Source of the DNA: Lutimaribacter saemankumensis
Lineage (GTDB): Bacteria; Pseudomonadota; Alphaproteobacteria; Rhodobacterales; Rhodobacteraceae
Length of the DNA stretch: 64,000 bases
Direction of reading: 5' to 3'
Assembly: GCF_900100005.1 (NCBI RefSeq)
Contig: NZ_FNEB01000006.1
Location: 1 to 64,000 of the forward strand
A program made the position numbers and the translations under genes. The first letter of the stretch is position 1. Every line of letters begins with the position of its first letter. The notes under the pieces are model-generated. The model was not told the origin of the DNA, did no database searches, and was given only the letters and a program-made list of their open reading frames with translations. This document shows, piece after piece, positions 17,662 through 26,581 of the stretch.

Positions 17662-18258
17662 CTAATGCGGATAAAGAACCGGGATCAGCGACGCCAGCAA
17701 TAGTGCCGCCATCGACCAGTTGAAAGCCTGCAAGCGGCGGCGGCTGGAAAGGATGCGCCGCAACTGCTGGCCCAGAACAGTCCAGGTGCTGACCGACGGC
17801 AGGTTGATCACGCCGAAGAAAACCGCCACGAGTGCAATGGCCTGCCACGACCGGTCCGGTGCATAGAGCGTGATCGCGGTCAGCCCCATTTGCCAGGCCT
17901 TCGGATTGACCCACTGGAACAGGGCTGCCTGGAAAAACGTCATCGGCCGGCCATTGCCGCCTTCGGTCGTCGGCATGTCGGCATGGGCGATCTTCCATGC
18001 CAGCCAGACAAGGTAGCCAACGCCCACCACCGTCAGAATGTCATGCAGAACGGGCAAGGCGTCGAACAACTGCATCAGGCCAAGGCCCACCAGCACGATC
18101 ATGACGGTAAAGCCGACGCCGATGCCCAGCATGTGCGGGATCGTCCGGCGGAATCCGAAATTCGCGCCCGAGGCCATCAGCATCATGTTGTTCGGCCCCG
18201 GCGTGATCGACGAAACGAAAGCGAAAAGCGCGAGACCGGAAAGCAGGGTCTGATCCAT
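17662..18258 (-). CDS. LysE-family amino-acid exporter
   Basis: The protein has 198 residues and about six hydrophobic segments. The N-terminal FVSSITPGPNNMMLMASGANFGFRRT is the LysE/RhtB signature, and WVNPKAWQMGL near residue 120 is also conserved. I chose ATG 18258 because the family motif starts just behind it. These proteins export amino acids such as lysine, threonine or homoserine lactones. The pairing with a racemase-like protein hints at amino-acid handling, but no substrate can be assigned. Confidence 0.93.
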   Translation of the reverse strand: MDQTLLSGLALFAFVSSITPGPNNMMLMASGANFGFRRTIPHMLGIGVGFTVMIVLVGLGLMQLFDALPVLHDILTVVGVGYLVWLAWKIAHADMPTTEGGNGRPMTFFQAALFQWVNPKAWQMGLTAITLYAPDRSWQAIALVAVFFGVINLPSVSTWTVLGQQLRRILSSRRRLQAFNWSMAALLLASLIPVLYPH

Positions 18259-18367
18259 GATGCTGGTATTGCACGCCTTGCGGTTGGCTGGAATAGGCTG
18301 CCGCACCGCATGCTTGAACAAGTGAATGACGCCAGCTTAGGCTACCTCCAACAAAAGGAGCCCGATC

Positions 18368-19165
18368 ATGCCACATCCGCTGCTGACCCAGGACATGATA
18401 GAAACCTATCAGCGCGACGGCGTGGTGCTGATCCGTGGCCTATTCTCCGACTGGGTCGAAGAACTGCGCGCCGGCGTGGAACGCAACATGGACGATCCCG
18501 GGCCCTACGCGTCGGAGAACGAGAAAGAGGGCGAAACAGGCCGGTTCTTCGACGATTACTGCAACTGGCAGCGCATCCCGGAATTCGTGCAGGTCATTCA
18601 CCAAAGCCCTGCGGCGCAGGTGGCCGCCGAATTGATGGGGTCGCAAGAGGTGCAGGTGTTCCACGATCACGTGCTGGTCAAGGAACCGGGGACGTCGATG
18701 GCGACCCCTTGGCATTCGGATGGGCCGTATTATTTCGTCGAGGGCCGACAGACCGTCAGCTTCTGGTCGCCGCTCGACCCGGTGGACGAGGCGACGTTGC
18801 GCATGGTGCCTGGGTCGCACTGCTGGGAAAAGCCGGTCCTGCCGATGCGTTGGGTTCAGGACGAGGCGTATTTCCCGAATATCGAGGATTACATGCCCGT
18901 GCCCGACCCCGAGGCGGAAGGCATGGAAATCGTGGAATGGGCGATGCAGCCGGGCGATGCCGTGGCGTTCAACTATCACGTTTTGCATGGCACGCGGGGC
19001 AACCGGTCCACCACGCGCAGGCGGGCGTTTTCGCTGCGGCTTGTGGGCGATGATGCGCGGTATGTCGAAAGACCGGGCCGCACCTCACCGCCTTTTCCGG
19101 GGCACGGGATGGTGCCGGGACAGCGCCTACGCGAAGACTGGTTTCCGGTGATCTGGCCCACGTGA
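18368..19165 (+). CDS. Phytanoyl-CoA dioxygenase (PhyH) family oxygenase
   Basis: The protein has 265 residues. The iron site is H116-x-D118 (TPWHSDGPYY) with the distal His at 204 or 207 (FNYHVLHGTRGN). An Arg-containing strand (RAFSLRLVGDD) would bind 2-oxoglutarate. It is an Fe(II)/2-oxoglutarate hydroxylase for a small molecule of unknown identity. Closest functional relatives hydroxylate CoA esters, ectoine or phosphonates. The ribosome site AAAAGGAGCCCGATC precedes the ATG. The gene diverges from the LysE gene. Confidence 0.9.
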   Translation: MPHPLLTQDMIETYQRDGVVLIRGLFSDWVEELRAGVERNMDDPGPYASENEKEGETGRFFDDYCNWQRIPEFVQVIHQSPAAQVAAELMGSQEVQVFHDHVLVKEPGTSMATPWHSDGPYYFVEGRQTVSFWSPLDPVDEATLRMVPGSHCWEKPVLPMRWVQDEAYFPNIEDYMPVPDPEAEGMEIVEWAMQPGDAVAFNYHVLHGTRGNRSTTRRRAFSLRLVGDDARYVERPGRTSPPFPGHGMVPGQRLREDWFPVIWPT

Positions 19166-19214
19166 CCCGGCTTTGGGTGTCAAAGGCGACGCCGCGGCAG
19201 TCATTCGATCAGAA

Positions 19215-19859
19215 TCAATGTGCGAGGCTGACAAGGCCGCGGGATGTTGCCGCCTCACGGCCGATCTGCATGACGGGTGCGCCCTGTGTCATCAGCGCAT
19301 CGACAAAAGCCTGCGCCAGCGCACCGTCCCCGACGACACGGATCTGCTGCCCCAGCCACCACCGTTTGGCCGCCGCCAGATCGGCCCCGACAAGATGCGA
19401 CAGCGCCATATCCGGCCGGGCGAACAGTGCTGCGGTCAGCCGTTCGGGGCGTGTCATCACCTCGTCCATCGCGGCCTGATCCAGGTGCCCTTCGGCACCG
19501 AGTTGCCGGGCGAGGGCCGGGGTCAGCGTGCCAAGCGTGCTGATCGCCTCGCCGGCGCTGACATGGGTCCAGTGGGCGCTGTCCGGCAACAGGACAAGGA
19601 CGATGCCGTCCCAGTTCAGGCTGTCGGCAACCGCGCCAAGCGTCATAAGCCGCGCACGCGCCGGCAGGTGGCCTTGCGGGGATGTCTGATGCAGCGGGGC
19701 GGAGCCTTTCAGGTCGCAGGGAAAGGTTTGCGCCGCCGTTGCATCGCTGATCGTCACGTCGGGTTGCCCGTTGGCGACACGCATGGCGTCATCGCCTGCG
19801 ACCTGCCAGAGTTCGGTGCCGTCCGGGGTTTCGATCGCTGCGTGCCATGTCTGTGCCAT
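19215..19859 (-). CDS. Short 2-dehydro-3-deoxygalactonokinase (DgoK)-like protein
   Basis: The protein has 214 residues, whereas DgoK has about 290-310. The C-terminal third (LSHLVGADLAAAKRWW, IRVVGDGALAQAFVDALMTQGA) and the segment SAHWTHVSAGEAISTLGTLTP resemble the second half of DgoK. The N-terminal ATP-binding DWGT-type motif of the kinase is not present. It is either a degenerate kinase or a family with another job. It follows the SulP gene by 9 bp and is probably cotranscribed. Family assignment is by eye and moderate. Confidence 0.5.
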   Translation of the reverse strand: MAQTWHAAIETPDGTELWQVAGDDAMRVANGQPDVTISDATAAQTFPCDLKGSAPLHQTSPQGHLPARARLMTLGAVADSLNWDGIVLVLLPDSAHWTHVSAGEAISTLGTLTPALARQLGAEGHLDQAAMDEVMTRPERLTAALFARPDMALSHLVGADLAAAKRWWLGQQIRVVGDGALAQAFVDALMTQGAPVMQIGREAATSRGLVSLAH

Positions 19860-19868
19860 GGCGGCGGT

Positions 19869-21632
19869 TTACTCACCCGCCTCGCGCGTGTCCACCGGCC
19901 GCGGCCCTGTCAGGGTGCGGTAGGCATCGTATTGCGACAGGAAAACCTGTCCCGTCAGCTCGTCCAGGAAATGACTGCGCTTCAGCCGGTCCATCACCGG
20001 GCCCTTTACCTCGGACATGTGCAGCGTGATCCCAAGATCGCTGAGCCGGTGGTTGATCGCCTCAAGGCTTTCCAGCGCGCTCATATCGATCTCGTTCACT
20101 GCCGAACACATAAGAACCACGTGTTTGATCGGTTCGTCGCAGGCAATGCGGTTGTAGATGTAATCTTCGAGAAAGCGGGCATTCGCGAAATAGAGGCTTT
20201 CGTCGATCCGCAGCGTCACCATCTCGGGATGGGTTTCGACCCTGTGACGCCGGATGTTGCGGAAATGCTGGGTGCCGGGCACCAGGCCAACCTCGGCCAC
20301 ATGCGGGCGCGACGTTTTGTACAGAAACAGCCCGATGGACAGGACGACCCCCGCCGACACGCCCATTTCGACACCGAATCCGAGCGTCAGGAAAATCGTC
20401 GCCGCAACGGCGGCAAAGTCGATTTTCGAATAGCCCCATGTGCGGGTCAGGATCGAAAAATCCACCAGGCTCAAAACCGCGACGATGATCGTGGCGGCAA
20501 GCGTCGCCTTGGGCAGGAAATACAGCAGCGGCGTCAGCAGAAGCGCGGCGAGCAGGATGCCGATCGCGGTGAACGCGCCCGCGGCGGGTGTCTCGGCGCC
20601 GGCGTCGAAATTGACGACAGAGCGCGCAAACCCGCCTGTCACCGGATAGCCTCCGGTGATCGAGGCGGCGATGTTCGAGGCGCCCAGCCCCACCAGTTCC
20701 TGGTCGGGCACGATCCGCTGGCGTTTCTTTGCGGCCAACGTCTGCGCGACGGAAACGGATTCAACAAAACCGATGATCGAGATCAGCAGCGCCGACACAA
20801 ACAGCTGCCCCCAGAGATCGGGATTGAGCGAGGGCAGGGTAAGCGGCGGCAGCCCCATCGGCACTTCGCCGACGATGGCCACGCCCTTTTCATGCAGGCC
20901 AAAGGCCCAGGTCGCGAGTGTCGTTGCGGCGACCGCTCCAACCGGCCCTGCCTTGGCAAGAATATCCGCAACGCGCGGTTTCATCCCCGTCGACAGGAGC
21001 AGCGGTTTCAGCCCCTTGCGGACCCAGAAAAGGAACGCGACGGTCGTCAGGCCGATAAACAGTGTGATCGGGTTGGTCAGGTGCTGGTTTTCGAGAAGGG
21101 AGCCAACCAATTCCGGCAGGGCATGGCCATGCGCGCCGATACCGAAGATATGCTTCATCTGGCTTGTTGCGATCAGAACGCCCGACGCGGTGATGAAACC
21201 CGCGATAACCGGGTGCGACAGGAAATTCGCCAGGAACCCGAGGCGAAAGACGCCCATCACGGTAAGGATAAGCCCCGAGATGAAGGCCAGCGTGATCGCG
21301 GCCGCGGCATATTCGGCCGGTGAGCTGAGCCCCAGGTTTCCGACGGCTGCCGCCGTCATCAGCGAAACGACTGCGACAGGCCCGACCGCAAGCGCCCGGC
21401 TGGTGCCAAAGACGGCATAGGCCACAAGCGGCAGGATCGAGGCATAAAGCCCCATTTCCGGCGGAAGCCCCGCCAGCAGCGCGTAGGCCAGCGATTGCGG
21501 GATCAGCATGATCGTGACGATCACGGCAGCAACCGTGTCCGAAGTCAGCGTTTCGCGATCATAGGTCTTGGACCATTCGAGAATGGGCAAGTACCGCTTG
21601 ATTGCGGTCAGTGTAATCTTGGGCGGGGTCAT
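19869..21632 (-). CDS. SulP-family anion permease with STAS domain
   Basis: The protein has 587 residues. The N-terminal part carries AAVIVTIMLIPQSLAYALLAGLPPEMGLYAS and the core GFVESVSVAQTLAAKKRQ region of SulP transporters, with 10-14 helices. The last 130 residues (from about HPEMVTLRIDESLYFANARF) form a cytoplasmic STAS domain. Family members carry sulfate, bicarbonate or dicarboxylates. Nearby SQR makes sulfur anions plausible, but bicarbonate is as likely. ATG 21632 follows AGGACGCGCC. Confidence 0.93.
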   Translation of the reverse strand: MTPPKITLTAIKRYLPILEWSKTYDRETLTSDTVAAVIVTIMLIPQSLAYALLAGLPPEMGLYASILPLVAYAVFGTSRALAVGPVAVVSLMTAAAVGNLGLSSPAEYAAAAITLAFISGLILTVMGVFRLGFLANFLSHPVIAGFITASGVLIATSQMKHIFGIGAHGHALPELVGSLLENQHLTNPITLFIGLTTVAFLFWVRKGLKPLLLSTGMKPRVADILAKAGPVGAVAATTLATWAFGLHEKGVAIVGEVPMGLPPLTLPSLNPDLWGQLFVSALLISIIGFVESVSVAQTLAAKKRQRIVPDQELVGLGASNIAASITGGYPVTGGFARSVVNFDAGAETPAAGAFTAIGILLAALLLTPLLYFLPKATLAATIIVAVLSLVDFSILTRTWGYSKIDFAAVAATIFLTLGFGVEMGVSAGVVLSIGLFLYKTSRPHVAEVGLVPGTQHFRNIRRHRVETHPEMVTLRIDESLYFANARFLEDYIYNRIACDEPIKHVVLMCSAVNEIDMSALESLEAINHRLSDLGITLHMSEVKGPVMDRLKRSHFLDELTGQVFLSQYDAYRTLTGPRPVDTREAGE

Positions 21633-21824
21633 GGCGCGTCCTGTTCGGCCGTTTGAGTTGGATATATTCAAAACGTCGAATGGATTAAAGGGGTGAATCG
21701 TCGCGGTGTGTGTTCCGGCGTGTCGGCGGATGATGATTTTCGCGGCACGGCCGCCGCTTGACAGTTGCAAATGCGCGGGCGTTGCTTGGTCCTGTAAGAT
21801 GCCGTGCCGCCTATGGAGCAAGCC

Positions 21825-22283
21825 ATGAAATACGTCAAAGCCGTTACTTTTGTACTGTGCTCGTCGCTATACGCAACCGTTGCGATGGCCGACCCGGTGC
21901 AGACCATCCTGAACGATGCCAGGACATTCTGCGCGTCCTACGAAAACGGGGTTTTCGATGCGGGCGACGCCGTTCAATCCGTCGACCTGGACGCAGATGG
22001 AACACCCGACAGCATCGTGGACGAAAGCAGGTTTTCGTGTTCGTCCATGGCCTCCGCCTATTGTGGCAGCGGCGGCTGCATGGTTCACGCGGTCATCGGC
22101 GACCGGTCCTGGGACTTTCAGTCCGAAGGGTGGCGCATGATGGATTGGAACGGCCGCCCCATCCTGCTGATCGCCCGCGACGGCGGATGGTGCGGCGGGG
22201 CTGGATCGCAACTCTGTTTCGAGGCTGTGACCTGGAGTTCCGGGGAAATGCTGACTGTCATGCCGCCGGCTGACAGCCAGTAA
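21825..22283 (+). CDS. Secreted six-cysteine protein of unknown function
   Basis: The protein has 152 residues with a signal peptide ending near TVAMA-DPVQT. The mature chain holds six Cys residues (FCASY, SCSSM, YCGSGGCMV, WCGG, LCFEAV), suggesting disulfides in the periplasm. An acidic loop, DLDADGTPDSIVDE, has the spacing of a calcium-binding EF-hand-like loop. I do not recognise a named family. ATG 21825 has GGAG 7 bases upstream. The gene is isolated between the SulP and SQR genes, both on the other strand. Confidence 0.75.
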   Translation: MKYVKAVTFVLCSSLYATVAMADPVQTILNDARTFCASYENGVFDAGDAVQSVDLDADGTPDSIVDESRFSCSSMASAYCGSGGCMVHAVIGDRSWDFQSEGWRMMDWNGRPILLIARDGGWCGGAGSQLCFEAVTWSSGEMLTVMPPADSQ

Positions 22284-22308
22284 TCCCAAGGGGAACGTGG
22301 CCCGGCCC

Positions 22309-23982
22309 TTAACCGGCAGTCACCTTTTCGGGTTTCGCCAGCCATTCCTTGCCGCGCAGCATCGCCTTCCAATAGACCGGTGGCAGGATCTGTTCTTTCA
22401 GGATCCAGGCTGCGCGCGTGGGTTTGGTGCCGTCGATGATCCATTTCGGAAAGCTGGGCATCAGCGCGCCGCCATACCCGAACTCGGCCAGGACGATCTT
22501 GCCCTTTTCCACTGTCAGTGGACATGAGCCATAGCCGTTGTACATTGCCCGCGGGGCGCCGCCGCGAATGTCGGCAACCAGGTTTTCCGCAACGATCGGC
22601 GCCTGCATGCGCGCGGCTGCTGCGGTCTTGGCGTTGGGTGCGTTCATCACGTCGCCAAGGCTCCAGATGTTTTCGTATTCCTTGTGGCGCAGGGTGTTCT
22701 GATCGACATCCACCCAACCGGCTGCATCGGCCAGCGGTGAAACGCGGATGAAATCGGGCGCTGTCTGCGGCGGGCAGACATGCATCATGTCGAACTCGAC
22801 CGTTACATCGCGCGCGTCCTTGTCGGGTTCCGACACCCGGAAAGTGGCCTTTTTGGCTGCACCGTCGACCGCGATCAGGTTGTTCCAGAAATTCAGCGTG
22901 GCGTCATATTTCCTGACGTATTCCATAAGGGCCGGGACGTAGTCCTTGACCCCGAAAAGCACGCCGCCCGCATTCATGAACTGGACGTCGATGTCCTTCA
23001 GGCGGTTGGTGCGGAACCAGTGGTCCGCCGACAGGTACATCGCCTTTTGCGGTGCGCCTGCGCATTTGATTGGCATGGGGGGCTGGGTGAACAGCGCGCG
23101 GCCTTCGCGCAGGCCCTTGACCAGTTCCCAGGTATAGGGCGCAAGGTCATAGCGGTAGTTCGACGTGACGCCGTTCTTGCCCAGCGTTTCGACCAGCCCT
23201 TCAACCGCGTGCCAATCGAGCTTGAGCCCCGGACACACGACAAGGCGGTCGTATTTCACCACGCGGCATCCATCCAGAATGACGGCGTTGTCCTTCGGTT
23301 CGAACGCGGCAACGGCCGATTTGATCCAGTGAACGCCGTTGGGGATCAGGCTGCCCATGGTCCGCGCCGTCGTTTTCGCGTCGAAGACGCCCGCGCCGAC
23401 CATCGTCCAGCCGGGTTGGTAATAGTGGATGTCGGCCGGGTCGAGGATTGCGATGCTCAGCCCCGGTTTGCGTTCCTTGATGCTGGCGGCAACGGCGATG
23501 CCTGCCGCCCCGCCGCCCACGATCACAACGTCGAATTTCGCGTCGCCCGTATCCGTGGGCGTCTTGCCGCCATTCACGATGCGCCGCACTACGCCGGCCA
23601 TGTCGTATCCCGCGGCCTTCGTCGCAGCGAGGATCGCCGCAGGCTCGCGATGCTTGGCCTGCGACAGCGACCACAGCGTGGCCGAGCGCGTGCCTGTCCG
23701 GCAATAGGCAAGCACCGGACCGGGCAGTTCGATCAGCGCGCGGCCGAAATCCTCGGCGTCCTCGTCGCGGACCTTGCCGGAAACGATCGGCAGGAACCGT
23801 GTCTGCAGGCCCGCGGCCTTTGCGGCCGCCTCGACCTCTTCAAAGGTGGGCTGGTCGGCGGCCTCGCCGTCGGGACGGTTGCAGATGATCGCGCGGAACC
23901 CCTGGGCCGCGACCTCGGCCATCTCTTCGGGCAAAAGCTGGGGCGCGACGCTGACTTCGTCGGTGATCTTCTTGATATCCAT
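22309..23982 (-). CDS. DUF442 (BLH-type) - sulfide:quinone oxidoreductase fusion
   Basis: The protein has 557 residues. Residues 1-110 are a DUF442/TIGR01244 domain with an active Cys loop CRTGTR (94-99), like rhodaneses and phosphatases. From about 150 an FAD-binding oxidoreductase begins (VVIVGGGAAGIA). Two cysteines of type II SQR are kept: Cys307 in MPIKCAGAPQKAMYL and Cys487 in GYGSCPLTV. It should oxidise sulfide to a persulfide and pass electrons to quinone. The N-terminal domain probably handles the sulfane sulfur. It lies 84 bp downstream of the bd-oxidase genes on the same strand. Confidence 0.88.
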   Translation of the reverse strand: MDIKKITDEVSVAPQLLPEEMAEVAAQGFRAIICNRPDGEAADQPTFEEVEAAAKAAGLQTRFLPIVSGKVRDEDAEDFGRALIELPGPVLAYCRTGTRSATLWSLSQAKHREPAAILAATKAAGYDMAGVVRRIVNGGKTPTDTGDAKFDVVIVGGGAAGIAVAASIKERKPGLSIAILDPADIHYYQPGWTMVGAGVFDAKTTARTMGSLIPNGVHWIKSAVAAFEPKDNAVILDGCRVVKYDRLVVCPGLKLDWHAVEGLVETLGKNGVTSNYRYDLAPYTWELVKGLREGRALFTQPPMPIKCAGAPQKAMYLSADHWFRTNRLKDIDVQFMNAGGVLFGVKDYVPALMEYVRKYDATLNFWNNLIAVDGAAKKATFRVSEPDKDARDVTVEFDMMHVCPPQTAPDFIRVSPLADAAGWVDVDQNTLRHKEYENIWSLGDVMNAPNAKTAAAARMQAPIVAENLVADIRGGAPRAMYNGYGSCPLTVEKGKIVLAEFGYGGALMPSFPKWIIDGTKPTRAAWILKEQILPPVYWKAMLRGKEWLAKPEKVTAG

Positions 23983-24066
23983 TCTTGCCTCCGCACGGCT
24001 GGGAATCGTTGTGAGGCTTTTTACATTCCATCTGCCGAATGCGTCAGGTGCCACACTGTCACAGCG

Positions 24067-25077
24067 TCAGTCGTAGCTGAGCGTCACCGCCTTGCCCCGG
24101 AACACGGTGTAGGCCAGCACAGTGTACCCCAGAATCATGGGCAGGACGAAAACCGTTCCGATCAGGATGATGAACAGGCTCTCGGGGGCGCTGGCGGCCT
24201 CGTAGATCGTCAACTGTTCGGGCACGACATAGGGGTAGAAACTGTAGGCCATGCCGAAGAACCCCAGCACGAACAGCGACACCGCGGCCACGAAAGGCAC
24301 CCAGGCAAAGCTGTCGTCCCGCGTGGGCAGCCGACGCAGCACGGCCCACAAGACCGCGATCAAAGCGACCGAAAACAGCGGCAGGGGCGCAAGCAGGAAA
24401 ATCTCGGGCACCGAAAACCACTTTTCGAAGATCCGGGGGCTGACCAGCGGCGAGGCAAGCGACACCGCCCCCAACCCCAGTATCACGCCGAAAATACCGC
24501 CCCGCGCCCATCGCACGGCCTTGGCCTGCAGCAGGTCTTCGGTTTTCAGGATCAGCCAGGCCGCCCCGATAAAGCTGTAGGCGACCGTCAGGAAAACCGC
24601 CGTCAACGCGCCGAAACCAACGGTCATCGGCGTGATCTGCAGCCCCATGATGTAGATGCCCAGCATGTAGCCCTGCGCCAGCGCGGTCATCAGCGAACCG
24701 GCGAAAAACGCGCGGTTCCACGGCTTTTTCCAGCGGGTCGGCGCCTTGACGCGAAATTCGAAGGCCACGCCGCGCAGGATCAGGCCGATCAGCATCACCG
24801 ACACAGGCAGATAGAGCGCGGTCAGGATCGTCCCATGGGCAACGGGAAATGCGACCAGCAACAGCCCGATCGCCAAGACAAGCCAGGTTTCATTCGCGTC
24901 CCAGAACGGGCCGATACTGGCGATCATGCGATCTTTTTCCGCATCTTCGGCAAGCGGAAACAACACCCCGACACCCAGGTCGAACCCGTCGAGAACGACA
25001 TAGATCAGGATGGACAGGCCCATAAGGGTTGCGAAGGTCAGCGGCAGCCAGGTTGCGGGGTCTCCGAAAAGGGTCAT
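24067..25077 (-). CDS. cioB: Cytochrome bd (cyanide-insensitive type) quinol oxidase subunit II
   Basis: The protein has 336 residues with about eight to nine helices. The N-terminal ILIYVVLDGFDLGVGVLFPL and DANETWLVLAIG segments are strongly conserved in CydB/CioB. It is the structural partner of subunit I and shapes the oxygen path. ATG 25077 lies 4 bp downstream of the subunit I stop, an operon arrangement. The Cio name is preferred because of the short subunit I. Confidence 0.93.
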   Translation of the reverse strand: MTLFGDPATWLPLTFATLMGLSILIYVVLDGFDLGVGVLFPLAEDAEKDRMIASIGPFWDANETWLVLAIGLLLVAFPVAHGTILTALYLPVSVMLIGLILRGVAFEFRVKAPTRWKKPWNRAFFAGSLMTALAQGYMLGIYIMGLQITPMTVGFGALTAVFLTVAYSFIGAAWLILKTEDLLQAKAVRWARGGIFGVILGLGAVSLASPLVSPRIFEKWFSVPEIFLLAPLPLFSVALIAVLWAVLRRLPTRDDSFAWVPFVAAVSLFVLGFFGMAYSFYPYVVPEQLTIYEAASAPESLFIILIGTVFVLPMILGYTVLAYTVFRGKAVTLSYD

Positions 25078-25081
25078 GGGG

Positions 25082-26467
25082 TCACTCCGCCGGGGTTTCG
25101 ATTGCGATGGCTTCGCCCGATTGCGGGATGTGGGCTTCGGGCGGCTCTCCCTTGGCTGCCCTGCGCGCGAGGTAGAACAGCACACCGACATAGGCGGCCA
25201 GCAGCGCGGCATAGACCGCAAGGTAGGCGCCGAGCGATGTCGCGACCATCGGTGCGGGCACGTCGGCCACGGCGGCCTCGGTCGTCAGCACGCCCTGCAC
25301 CAGCCACGGCTGGCGACCGATCTCGGTCGTGTACCAGCCCGCCAGCGTTGCGACCCAGCCGGAAAAGGCCATCGGAACCATTGCCAGCAATAGGGGTTTC
25401 GGCAGGCCGTCCACCCCGCCGCGCCGCCACATCAGTGCGACAGCCGCCCAGCTAAGCAGAAGCATCGCCATGCCGGTGCCAACCATGATGCGGAAACTGA
25501 AGAAAACCGGAGCAACCGGCGGGTGCGTGACGGTGCCATCCGCGGCCACGAAATCGTTCAGGCCGGGGACGACGCCATCGGCATGGTGCTTGAGGATGAG
25601 CGACGCGCCGTTGGGGATACCGATTTCCAAGCGGTTCTCGCGCGCTGCTTCGTCGGGGATTGCGAACAGCAGCAACGGGACGTTGCCGCGGGTGTCCCAG
25701 TTGCCTTCCATCGCGGCCACCTTTTGCGGCTGGTGTTCCAGCGTGTTCAGCCCGTGCATGTCGCCGGCCAGAATCTGCACGGGGATAAGCACCGCGCCCA
25801 TCATGATACCGGTGCGCAGCGTGCGGCGTATGCCGGCCGTCCTGTCGCCAAGAAGCGAGCGGAACGCGCTGATCCCGGCGATAAGGAAGGCGACGGTCAG
25901 CCCGCTGGCCAGCAGCATGTGAGCCAGCCTGTAGGGCATCGAGGGGTTGAAGATGATGGCCATCCAGTCGGTCGCATGGGCAACGCCGTCGCGCATCTCG
26001 AAGCCGGCAGGCGTGTGCATCCAGCTGTTCAGGACGAGAATCCAGAAGGCCGACATCGTCGTTCCGAATGCCACGAGAAAGGTCGAAAGCGTATGCAGCC
26101 ATCCGGGCACGCGCGACATGCCGAACAGCATGATGCCCAGGAACACCGCTTCGAGGAAGAATGCCGTCAGAACCTCGTAGGCCAGCAGAGGCCCGGCGAT
26201 GTTGCCGACCGTTTCCATGAATCCGGGCCAGTTGGTGCCGAACTGGAACGACATCGTGATGCCCGAAACAACACCCATCGCAAAGCTGAGCGCGAAAACC
26301 TTGACCCAGAACCGATAGGCTTCAAGCCAGGCTTCGTCGCCCGTGCGGTTGAAGCGCAGACGGAAAAACAGCAGCACCCAACCCAACGCGATGGTGATGG
26401 TCGGGAAAAGGATGTGAAACGATATGTTCGCGCCAAACTGAATACGCGACAAAAGCAGTGCGTCCAT
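25082..26467 (-). CDS. cioA: Cytochrome bd (cyanide-insensitive type) quinol oxidase subunit I
   Basis: The protein has 461 residues. His18 (ISFHILFP) is the axial ligand expected for haem b595, YRLAHMLLASG holds a further haem ligand, and GRQPW is the bd signature near the C-terminus. The Q-loop is short, as in cyanide-insensitive CioA proteins rather than the longer E. coli-type CydA. It oxidises quinol and reduces oxygen without a haem-copper centre. ATG 26467 has GGAGG 5 bases upstream. An upstream in-frame start is rejected for lack of a ribosome site. Confidence 0.93.
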   Translation of the reverse strand: MDALLLSRIQFGANISFHILFPTITIALGWVLLFFRLRFNRTGDEAWLEAYRFWVKVFALSFAMGVVSGITMSFQFGTNWPGFMETVGNIAGPLLAYEVLTAFFLEAVFLGIMLFGMSRVPGWLHTLSTFLVAFGTTMSAFWILVLNSWMHTPAGFEMRDGVAHATDWMAIIFNPSMPYRLAHMLLASGLTVAFLIAGISAFRSLLGDRTAGIRRTLRTGIMMGAVLIPVQILAGDMHGLNTLEHQPQKVAAMEGNWDTRGNVPLLLFAIPDEAARENRLEIGIPNGASLILKHHADGVVPGLNDFVAADGTVTHPPVAPVFFSFRIMVGTGMAMLLLSWAAVALMWRRGGVDGLPKPLLLAMVPMAFSGWVATLAGWYTTEIGRQPWLVQGVLTTEAAVADVPAPMVATSLGAYLAVYAALLAAYVGVLFYLARRAAKGEPPEAHIPQSGEAIAIETPAE

Positions 26468-26581
26468 CAAACCCTCCGTTTCTGACGCATAAGATAGTTT
26501 TGCCATGCAGGTTTTAACCGGGCTGCGACGGCAGGGCGCAGATGCCCTTTTCTTGGGCGGTCCGGCGCGCTATGCGGGGGC

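Noticed and set aside
19173-21323. Long plus-strand open frame opposite SulP
   Set aside because: Low-complexity Arg/Asp/Gln sequence, no homology pattern, and the opposite strand codes for a clear transporter.
22780-25455. A very long plus-strand open frame opposite the SQR and bd-oxidase genes
   Set aside because: The translation is rich in Arg, His and Pro without any motif and lies exactly over three well-supported genes. High GC removes stops in antisense frames.
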